Positions 7,013 through 13,077 of a stretch of DNA of 24,328 nt are shown here, one piece after another. The notes under the pieces were generated by a model that did not search any database, was not told where the DNA came from, and saw only the letters and a list, made by a program, of their open reading frames with translations. A program made the position numbers and the translations under genes. Source of the stretch: DATMBL01 sp050735975 (GTDB taxonomy: Bacteria; Desulfobacterota; Binatia; UBA9968); NCBI GenBank assembly GCA_050735975.1, contig JBOHVS010000281.1:1-24328 (forward strand), read 5' to 3'. Each line of letters starts with the position of its first letter. The stretch's first letter is position 1.

Positions 7013-9271
7013 CTAAGAAGCCCGCGCCAGCGATCTCAGAAAGTCGATCACTTCGAAGATATTTCGAAGGTTGTGGTGGGCATGAGTGCCGGAAATTCCG
7101 ACGCGAATCGATACTGCGGATTCGGGCAAGGCTCTGAATAAATCCTCGTCCGTCGCGTCATCCCCGATCGCTAAGATAAAGTCAAAATGATGCTCCGACA
7201 TCCAGTCTAAAGCCGCCGTACCCTTGTTCACCCCTGCATTCCTGATTTCCACGACCCTGTTGCCTTGAACGATTTGCAGATCTGTTTTTGCCGTAAGATT
7301 GAGCAGATGATCGGCTAATTCGGCAGCGAGGAAACCCGCTTGCTCCGGATCGGCCAAACGGTAGTGCCATCCGATCGAGTGTTCTTTTTCCTCGACAAAA
7401 GCGCCAGGCAACCGGTCTGCATAGGTTTCAAGAATGGGCAACAGCTGGCGCTTCCACTCGCTCGTAATCGGTTTCAACATTTGCCAAGGCCGCCCCCCTT
7501 TTTTAAGCCAGACCCCGTGTTCTGCGATTATCCCTACCGGTAATTGACCGAACCAGTCGTCGAGGTTTTGCCGGTCTCGCCCGCTGATGATGACTACGTT
7601 GTTTTTTGGATCCGAAGAAAGCGTCCAGAGAAGCCGGAGTATCGCTTCGTCGGGCGCCGCCAGGGTGGGATACCGCGCCAAAGGAGCCATGGTGCCGTCG
7701 TAGTCCAAGAAAAGAACTCGATCCCGGCTTGTCTTGTAGTGGTCGATGATCTCGAGCGCGGCGCTTGGAGTGAGCAGCTTTGCCTGGATGCGCTCTCGGA
7801 CTTCCCGCATGGCAACAAGACCATTTAAGAACTCGTTTGCCCATCGCGTCACATCGTATCGCCGCAGCCGGCGCTGCATGATGGCGTTGCGTTTTTTCTG
7901 TTCTTCCAGCGGCGTTTCCAAAGCGTCCTTGAGAGCGCGTGCAATTTCGGACCGGTTGTTGGGATTAACGACGATCGCTTCCGGTAGTTCCTTGGCCGAT
8001 CCCGCCATTTCGCTCAGTATCAGCACGCCCGCTCCGTCTCGACGAGTCGCCACATATTCCTTGGCCACAAGGTTCATGCCGTCGCGGAGAGGGGTTACCA
8101 GGCAAATGTCACTGGCTGAATAGAAAGCAACCAGCGATGAGAATGGTACACTGCGGTACTGATACACGACGGGGGTCCAGCCGATGCGCCCGAAGCGGCC
8201 GTTGATCTTCCCCACCAGTTCTTCGATCTGTCTCTTCATGCGGTCATACTGCCGGACTCCGATGCGTGAGGGCACGACGATCATCAGCAAAACGACCTTA
8301 CCGTGATACTGCGGGTCTGTCTCCAAAAAGACCTCGTAGCCCTCGAGCCGGTTCAAAATACCTTTTGAATAGTCCAGCCGGTCAACCGAGAGAATGATTT
8401 TCGCTTCGGAGACTGTGTTTCTCAGCTCCTGCTGCTCCTGCTGAATTCCGGGATCGGCAGGAGCGGCAGCGAACCTTTCGAAGTCGATTCCCATCGGGAA
8501 AGTGTCGACTTTGACGATATGGTCTGACGTCTGCACTTGGGCCATATCGTGCTCGTATCCCAGAATGCGGAGCGTAGATTGAAGAAAATGGTGAGTGTAC
8601 TCGTAGGTATGAAATCCGATCAGATCTGCTCCCAACAACCCTTCCAGGATCTCCCGGCGCCACTCGCCGGGTAACAGCCGGAACACCTCGAATGATGGAA
8701 ACGGAATATGCAGGAAGAAACCGATCGATAGCTGGGGGCGTCGAGTTTTCAGCAACCGTGGCAGTAACATGAGATGGTAGTCGTGAACCCAAACCACGTC
8801 GTCCGGCCTGAGGACATCTTCCAGCGAATCGCAAAAGACCTGGTTTACGTGCTTGTACTGTTCCCAATAGCCCGAGTCGTAGATCGCAAACGTGGGAAAG
8901 TAGTGGAACAAAGGCCAGACGGTCGCGTTACAAAATCCCAAATAGAACTGTTCCATCTCTTCTTCCGAAAGGAAGACAGGGTACGATTGGAATGAAGCGA
9001 GCGCCTCATCTTTCAAGGTCTGCCGCAGCGAAGGGTCCACGCCGCTGCCCGGCCAGCCTACCCATAAATGACCCTCGTTCAGAGCTTGGGTCCGCCTGCG
9101 AAACTGGATGTACGAAGCCAGTCCTGTCACCAAGCCTCCGGCGCTGTCATTGAAGGCGAGCCGGCCGTTCTCGACGCTCACATTGAACGGCAGTCGGTTG
9201 GAAACAACGACCAAACGCGCCTCCGGCTGAGCTGCCTTTGGCGGGATCACTTCCCCTTCACCTGTTTTCAC
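7013..9271 (-). CDS. otsA-otsB: Bifunctional trehalose-6-phosphate synthase / phosphatase
   Basis: This 752-residue fusion carries both trehalose-synthesis steps. Residues 18-485 are a GT20 trehalose-6-phosphate synthase: VVVSNRLPFN at the first strand, SAGGLVTGL (43-51), WVHDYHLMLLP (161-171), FFLHIPFPSFEVFRLLP (185-201), the sugar-nucleotide region VDRLDYSKGI (296-305) and RDGMNLVAKEYVA (396-408). Residues 515-750 are a HAD-type phosphatase: FLDYDGTM with D523 as nucleophile and D525 as acid/base, IISGRDR (561-567), EHGVW (584-588) and GDDATDED (703-710). The start is a GTG, with AGGGAG nine to ten bases upstream. It makes trehalose from UDP-glucose and glucose-6-phosphate in the cytoplasm, usually as a stress protectant. 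Class I aldolase lies 190 bases upstream on the same strand, and the GFA gene follows by 18 bases. Confidence 0.97.
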   Translation of the reverse strand: MKTGEGEVIPPKAAQPEARLVVVSNRLPFNVSVENGRLAFNDSAGGLVTGLASYIQFRRRTQALNEGHLWVGWPGSGVDPSLRQTLKDEALASFQSYPVFLSEEEMEQFYLGFCNATVWPLFHYFPTFAIYDSGYWEQYKHVNQVFCDSLEDVLRPDDVVWVHDYHLMLLPRLLKTRRPQLSIGFFLHIPFPSFEVFRLLPGEWRREILEGLLGADLIGFHTYEYTHHFLQSTLRILGYEHDMAQVQTSDHIVKVDTFPMGIDFERFAAAPADPGIQQEQQELRNTVSEAKIILSVDRLDYSKGILNRLEGYEVFLETDPQYHGKVVLLMIVVPSRIGVRQYDRMKRQIEELVGKINGRFGRIGWTPVVYQYRSVPFSSLVAFYSASDICLVTPLRDGMNLVAKEYVATRRDGAGVLILSEMAGSAKELPEAIVVNPNNRSEIARALKDALETPLEEQKKRNAIMQRRLRRYDVTRWANEFLNGLVAMREVRERIQAKLLTPSAALEIIDHYKTSRDRVLFLDYDGTMAPLARYPTLAAPDEAILRLLWTLSSDPKNNVVIISGRDRQNLDDWFGQLPVGIIAEHGVWLKKGGRPWQMLKPITSEWKRQLLPILETYADRLPGAFVEEKEHSIGWHYRLADPEQAGFLAAELADHLLNLTAKTDLQIVQGNRVVEIRNAGVNKGTAALDWMSEHHFDFILAIGDDATDEDLFRALPESAVSIRVGISGTHAHHNLRNIFEVIDFLRSLARAS

Positions 9272-9334
9272 TTAAGAACGCTCCCTGAAAAAATAGGTAA
9301 CCATTCTATCTGTCGAGGGTAGAAATTGTTTGCG

Positions 9335-9366
9335 CGCCCGATAGATGACTGATCGGGCGTTTTGTT
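9335..9366 (+). terminator. Terminator-shaped hairpin on the strand opposite to the genes
   Basis: CGCCCGAT (9335-9342) and ATCGGGCG (9352-9359) form a perfect eight-base stem with a nine-base loop, followed on the plus strand by TTTTGTT. The flanking genes (aldolase and otsA-otsB) both run on the minus strand, where the hairpin is followed by CGCAAAC, not a U-run. It therefore has the right form only for plus-strand (antisense) transcripts. On the minus strand it would be a leader or intercistronic hairpin. Confidence 0.45.
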
Positions 9367-9461
9367 GAACACTGGAAACTCGCTACGGGCGCACAAACTT
9401 GAGTTGCGGCGAATAGTGGCTTGGTTCCCGCCGCTCGTTCGGATTTCGAAGGTCCGCGCGG

Positions 9462-10484
9462 CTACGCGGCTTGAGCTTCCATTTCTTTGCTGTACTTGCC
9501 GCTCCGGGCAGCGCTGTTGCACTTCGCCCGGTGGTAAAAGATCTTCTGGGCGGCGGCGACATTGGCGGCCTCTCCCTTCCACGCCTTTAGCGCCGGATCC
9601 TGCAGCGCGCGAGCGTAAGAGAAACTGATTTGCCACGGATGGGGACCCATTACGTTCATGGCATTCAGATGCTCGGTGGCTTTCTCCGCGCTCTGCCCGC
9701 CCGACAAGAAGGCAATGCCTGGAACCACGGCCGGAACCGTGCGCTTCAAGCACCGGATTGTGCGCTCGGCCACTTCCTCCACGCCTGCCTGCTTTGGATT
9801 ATCCTTTCCTGAAACAACCATGCTCGGCTTGAGAATCATCCCTTCGAGATCAACGCGATGTTCGAAGAGTCTAGCGAAAGTAACCTGCAACGTTTTTTCC
9901 GTAACCTCTTGGCAGCGTTCGACGGCATGGGAGCCGTCGAGTAAAACTTCCGGCTCGACAATCGGCACCAGGCCGCCTTCCTGGCACAACGAAGCGTAGC
10001 GAGCCAACGCATGGGCGTTGGCGTCAATGCAGGTATAGGTGGGAATGCCATCGCCGATGGTAATAACGGCGCGCCACTTGGCGAATTTTGCGCCGAGTTC
10101 TCTGTACTCTTTCACGCGCGCCCTCAGCCCGTCGAGACCTTCGGTCACGACCTCGCCGGGGAACCCGGGAATATCGACCGGCCCTTTATCGACCTTTATT
10201 CCCGGCATAATTCCTTTTTTGGAAAGGACTTGCGAGAACGGCGTTCCGTCGCTCGCCGATGTGCGAAGAGTTTCGTCGAAGAGTATAACGCCGCTAATCG
10301 CCTCCTCTATGCCTTTGGTCGTGAAAAGCATTTCACGATAGGCGCGGCGGTTGTTCTCGTTGGAATCGACCTTGATGCTGTCGAAGCGTCTCTTGATCGT
10401 GCCCATGCTCTCATCAGCGGCCAGGATCCCTTTCCCTTTTGCTACCATAGAACGCGCAATGCTCTCCAGTTCCTGCTTTGACAT
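9462..10484 (-). CDS. Class I fructose-bisphosphate aldolase
   Basis: The 340-residue product matches eukaryotic-type class I aldolases along its length. The Schiff-base lysine lies in EGMILKPSMV (K219, equivalent to Lys229 of the muscle enzyme). Other landmarks are GILAADES (19-26), LFDETLRT (68-75), KWRAVI (K136 region), PIVEPEVLLDG (174-184) and FLSGGQSAEKAT (259-270). It catalyses reversible cleavage of fructose-1,6-bisphosphate without a metal. The start has AAGGGAGGCACAAGGCT before the ATG and a good promoter 36-63 bases upstream of it. otsA-otsB lies 190 bases downstream on the same strand, a sugar-phosphate pairing, but a hairpin sits between them. Confidence 0.97.
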   Translation of the reverse strand: MSKQELESIARSMVAKGKGILAADESMGTIKRRFDSIKVDSNENNRRAYREMLFTTKGIEEAISGVILFDETLRTSASDGTPFSQVLSKKGIMPGIKVDKGPVDIPGFPGEVVTEGLDGLRARVKEYRELGAKFAKWRAVITIGDGIPTYTCIDANAHALARYASLCQEGGLVPIVEPEVLLDGSHAVERCQEVTEKTLQVTFARLFEHRVDLEGMILKPSMVVSGKDNPKQAGVEEVAERTIRCLKRTVPAVVPGIAFLSGGQSAEKATEHLNAMNVMGPHPWQISFSYARALQDPALKAWKGEAANVAAAQKIFYHRAKCNSAARSGKYSKEMEAQAA

Positions 10485-10519
10485 AGCCTTGTGCCTCCCT
10501 TCGTTTAAAGGTTAACCCC

Positions 10520-10547
10520 ATTTTACATTCTGCTGGCCTCGTGGCAA
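10520..10547 (-). promoter_or_regulatory. Sigma70-like promoter of the aldolase gene
   Basis: On the minus strand TTGCCA (10547-10542, five of six consensus bases) is followed by a 16-base spacer and TAAAAT (10525-10520, five of six). The start codon lies 35 bases further. Ten bases upstream of the -35 is AACCAATTTTGGTT (10558-10571), with perfect six-base arms, a possible operator. Confidence 0.55.
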
Positions 10548-10653
10548 GCGGCGTCTAAACCAATTTTGGTTGTTTCCATGGCGCCGGGTTATCTGACGCA
10601 ATCGGATTGCCATGCTTTGAGTCTCAGCGTGAAGGAATATCGTTCGCGATTCT

Positions 10654-10694
10654 GTTCACCTAAACTTTGGCCGAAAGGTGAACGGTGCTTTTTT
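10654..10694 (+). terminator. Terminator-shaped hairpin with T6 tail, opposite to flanking genes
   Basis: GTTCACCT (10654-10661) pairs perfectly with AGGTGAAC (10676-10683), with CTTT/AAAG-type pairing possible inside the loop. A run of six T (10689-10694) follows on the plus strand. It lies just beyond the stop of the leftward gene at 10707. It would stop plus-strand transcripts before they enter that gene as antisense; on the minus strand no U-run follows. Confidence 0.45.
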
Positions 10695-10706
10695 AGTGAG
10701 AACTGC

Positions 10707-11591
10707 TTAAGGGAACGGCAAACCGGTCGCCTCGCGCCAGTAGCTCGCGTCGTAAAAGTTTCGGGACGGCTCGTAAGGCGGTTTATAAACTCCCATCTCT
10801 TTTCTGAGCTCGATTACGGAATCCAACGCGACGGGATTAATCCGCGCTTTGGGCACCACCTTACGATACGCATCCTCCGCGGCGGCCCGACTTAGATCTC
10901 CCTTACCCATCACCAGTTCAAGCGTCTCAAGCCGATTTTCAGGCGCGAGCAGCCAGTCGGTCGCCGCGGCCCAGGCGCGAATGAAGCGCACAACGGTCTC
11001 CCGGTGACTCAGCAACCATGACCGCAGCGTCCAACCGCAGGTGAGCGGCCAACCAGGAACATAGGCTTCCGCGTTCGCGAGCAAAACGCCACCCGCCGCC
11101 AGCGCCTTATCGGATGCGGGCGGGGTCAACATGGCCCCTACCACCCGCCGCTGTAGAAACGCATCCAGACGTTTAGGCGAGCTGCCGATGATCTCGATAT
11201 CATATTCATTTTCGTCGATGTTGTGAGTGCGAAGAATCTTTTTGCGGATAAGGTCCAGATTGGAATCGCCGGGATCACCCGCCAACAGTCTTCCGCGCAA
11301 CTGTCCAATCGACTGCACGTCCGGCTGCCCGATCAAGCAGGCGCTGAGTCCTTCTTCCGCCTGCATGAAAAGAAGATAATCGACTCCATCGGTTGTCGTG
11401 CGCGCGATCATCGTGTCGGCGCTGCTGAGGGTAAAGTCCCAACGTCCCTCCGCCATGCCGCGATTGTGGTCCGGAGCGTAGGTTGTTTCGTGAAATCTGA
11501 CCTCCAGATTCTCCCGGGCAAAGAAACCTTTGTATTCGGCCACCAGATGCGGCGTCCTCCGCTGATACCCGGTTACATTGAGAATGTCCAT
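10707..11591 (-). CDS. NMT1/THI5-like periplasmic-binding-fold protein, no signal peptide
   Basis: The 294-residue product has the NMT1/SsuA-like type II binding-protein fold: an opening strand (MDILNVTGYQRRTPHLV), EYKGFFARENLEV (19-31, the usual 'GxFxxEGL' region), and GRLLAGDPGDSNLDLIRKKI around 105-124. Binding-lobe segments such as VRFIRAWAAATDWLLAPEN follow near 200-220. The start is fixed by CGGAGGAAAACGAT before the ATG, and the protein begins directly with the first fold strand. Neither signal peptide nor lipobox is present, and no permease or ATPase is adjacent. A cytoplasmic enzyme of the same fold is therefore possible. Known precedents are THI5-type HMP-P synthase and 4,5-dihydroxyphthalate decarboxylase-like proteins. 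The family assignment is good, the function open. Confidence 0.82.
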   Translation of the reverse strand: MDILNVTGYQRRTPHLVAEYKGFFARENLEVRFHETTYAPDHNRGMAEGRWDFTLSSADTMIARTTTDGVDYLLFMQAEEGLSACLIGQPDVQSIGQLRGRLLAGDPGDSNLDLIRKKILRTHNIDENEYDIEIIGSSPKRLDAFLQRRVVGAMLTPPASDKALAAGGVLLANAEAYVPGWPLTCGWTLRSWLLSHRETVVRFIRAWAAATDWLLAPENRLETLELVMGKGDLSRAAAEDAYRKVVPKARINPVALDSVIELRKEMGVYKPPYEPSRNFYDASYWREATGLPFP

Positions 11592-11840
11592 ATCGTTTTC
11601 CTCCGCGCCTCCTTCCTATCGCCTTGCGCCTCCCGGCTCAAGCCCGAAGTTTTGCCGCTCGGTGCGCGGCAGGTTTAGGGTAAGGCTCAGGCGCCGTCCC
11701 GAACGGAAGTGAGGGATCTTGTTGCAGGTTCGACGTTCGAAGTAGAAGGTAGGAGTCAGGGGCGAGACGCCGGTTGGCTTCACGACTAAACCCATGTAGA
11801 AAGAGCTTCAAAACCGCTTAACTTAAAGCGCGGCTCAGGA

Positions 11841-12539
11841 ATGAAGCTGAAGGACAAAGTCACCTTGATCACCGGCAGCGGGCGGGGCATCGGTAAGGCC
11901 GTCGCGCTGGCCTACGCTCGTGAGGGAGCAAGCGTCGCGATCTGCGCGCGCACAGCATCGGAGATCGATCAAACCGCAAAGGAGATCGGAGCCTTGAATG
12001 CGCAGTGCGAAGCGTGGACCTGCGACGTTTCGACGCAAGAATCGGTACGAGAACTGATTGAAAACGTAAAGAAGAAATTCGGCAGGATCGACGTGCTGGT
12101 AAACAACGCCGGGGTGATGACCCGCCCTGTTCCCCTTACGGAGCTGGAAGTGAAAAAATGGGATTACACCATTGCTGTCAATCTGCGAGGGCCATTTTTA
12201 GTCACCCAGGCCGTCTTACCGATCATGATAAAGGAAAGGAGCGGATCGATAATCAATGTCTCGTCCAGTATCGGCCGTAGTGCCTACGCCAATTTTATCG
12301 CTTATGCGGCCTCGAAGTGGGGACTCGAAGGATTTACCCAGACGCTAGCGGCTGAGGCCAGACCTTATAATGTCCGCGCTAACTCAATAGAGCCCGGATA
12401 CGTTGCGACCAAATTGACGGGGTTTAGGGGAAGCAAACCGGACACGGTAACCGACGTATTTGTCTATCTTGCCTCAGACGAATCCAGAACGGTCACCGGA
12501 AAGATGTTAAGCTCTTCGGATAAATACAGACAGAGTTAG
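11841..12539 (+). CDS. Short-chain dehydrogenase/reductase, compact form
   Basis: A classical SDR: nucleotide-binding TGSGRGIG (11-18), NNAG (88-91), and catalytic N114, S142 and Y155-x3-K159 (YAASK), followed by the EPGYVAT segment. At 232 residues it is shorter than the usual 245-260. The substrate-loop region after EPGYVATKL is cut to a few residues, and the C-terminus ends SSSDKYRQS instead of the common VDGG. A small substrate-lid variant is therefore likely. The ATG is preceded closely by CAGGA, a weak ribosome site. Its stop overlaps the stop of a truncated leftward frame (12536-12694). It should oxidise or reduce an alcohol/carbonyl with NAD(P). Substrate unknown. Confidence 0.9.
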   Translation: MKLKDKVTLITGSGRGIGKAVALAYAREGASVAICARTASEIDQTAKEIGALNAQCEAWTCDVSTQESVRELIENVKKKFGRIDVLVNNAGVMTRPVPLTELEVKKWDYTIAVNLRGPFLVTQAVLPIMIKERSGSIINVSSSIGRSAYANFIAYAASKWGLEGFTQTLAAEARPYNVRANSIEPGYVATKLTGFRGSKPDTVTDVFVYLASDESRTVTGKMLSSSDKYRQS

Positions 12540-12694
12540 AGATAGAGACGACGAAAGAGAACCGCGCCTCGCTGGATGAACTCGCGGCGGCTGACAATTC
12601 CGCCGCCGTAGCTTTTAAGCAGCTCTTCGAATTGATACGGCGTAATCTCCTCCGGGTTATGGGCCGAGAAGCTGTTCGATCCGCCTTTGATCAA
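12536..12694 (-). pseudogene. Truncated twin-arginine leader-like ORF, 52 codons
   Basis: A leftward frame overlapping the last 38 bases of the glutaredoxin gene (from TTG at 12694) reads through to a TAA at 12536-12538. The translation looks like real protein: HNPEEITPYQFEELLKSYGG, then IVSRREFIQRGAVL, which contains a Tat-type S-R-R-x-F-I box. After GAVL it runs into FRRLYL and stops where a hydrophobic core and mature enzyme should follow. It looks like the surviving N-terminus of a Tat-exported protein cut off at the boundary with the convergent SDR gene. The leader resembles those of dienelactone hydrolase-like proteins as I recall them, but that is a guess. No clear Shine-Dalgarno is seen. 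Confidence 0.45.
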
Positions 12695-12890
12695 AGCCGA
12701 CCACCGTCTCACCGTCGATAAGGGTAACAGGCGTGCTTTGAAACCCCATGTCGAGCAGTTCTTTTAAAGCGGCCTGATCAGCGCGCACATTCTTGTCGAT
12801 GAATTCGATGCCCTTGTGGGAAAGAAACTCTTTCTCCTTGTGGCAGGGACCTCAACCGGGTTGCGTATAGACGATCACGGTCTTCGGCAT
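12657..12890 (-). CDS. Glutaredoxin/NrdH-like selenoprotein with in-frame UGA (Sec13) in UGPC active site
   Basis: The 77-residue frame reads MPKTVIVYTQPG-U-GPC, where codon 13 is UGA (12854-12852). Redoxins of this family have C-x-x-C here, so UGA occupies exactly the nucleophilic cysteine position and C16 is retained. The rest is an intact glutaredoxin fold: HKEKEFLSHKGIEF (17-30), then GFQSTPVTLIDGETVVGFD (49-67) with the cis-proline T-P-V and the G-F-D helix cap, then RRIEQLLGP and a UAA stop. The ATG has GGAGGTG eight bases upstream and a TATAAT further up. A hairpin fitting the bacterial SECIS pattern starts a few bases after the UGA. Selenocysteine is an inference. The alternative, a pseudogene by a single TGC/TGT-to-TGA change, is less likely given the intact signals. 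It should act as a cytoplasmic thiol-disulfide (selenol) reductant. No selA, selB, selC or selD gene lies in the window. Confidence 0.82.
12811..12848 (-). promoter_or_regulatory. Candidate bacterial SECIS hairpin
   Basis: Starting three bases after the UGA, CCCT (12848-12845) pairs with AGGG (12814-12811). Above an internal loop, GGA..AAG (12837-12830, two bases bulged) pairs with CTTTCC (12824-12819), capped by the loop AGTTT (12829-12825). The apical loop begins 22 bases after the UGA and has G at its second position. This fits the bSECIS rules as I know them: a small apical loop with G in the first two positions, at about 16-37 bases from the UGA. The pairing is by eye. Confidence 0.55.
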
Positions 12891-12898
12891 GATAAATT

Positions 12899-12905
12899 CA
12901 CCTCC
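12899..12905 (-). promoter_or_regulatory. Strong ribosome binding site of the selenoprotein gene
   Basis: GGAGGTG stands eight bases before the ATG at 12890. It is among the strongest sites in the window. It supports translation of a frame that looks interrupted by UGA after only 12 codons. Confidence 0.75.
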
Positions 12906-12915
12906 AGACATAGTT

Positions 12916-12947
12916 ATTATAGTTCTCTGAAAAAGATCGTGAGTCAA
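12916..12947 (-). promoter_or_regulatory. Candidate promoter of the selenoprotein gene
   Basis: A perfect -10 TATAAT (12921-12916) lies 25 bases upstream of the start codon. The best -35 is TTGACT (12947-12942), but the spacer is 20 bases, longer than ideal. The transcript would have a very short leader holding only the ribosome site. Confidence 0.4.
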
Positions 12948-13077
12948 ACGCCTTTAGATCTCTCCAGCACCCGTGTGGTCGGAATGATCCAGGACTTTCC
13001 GGCCGGGAACGGGTTCTCACGCAGGAAACCCCGCTTCAAAACCCCCGGCTGATTTGCTAACCTGCACGGGCGAGTCT

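Noticed and set aside
12852..12854. In-frame TGA taken as a simple nonsense mutation
   Set aside because: The codon replaces precisely the catalytic Cys, the rest of the gene and its signals are intact, and a bSECIS-like hairpin follows. Pseudogenisation remains the alternative but is less economical.
12816..13052. Rightward 78-codon frame opposite the selenoprotein gene
   Set aside because: It is the shadow of the glutaredoxin frame, with no ribosome site and no domain signal.
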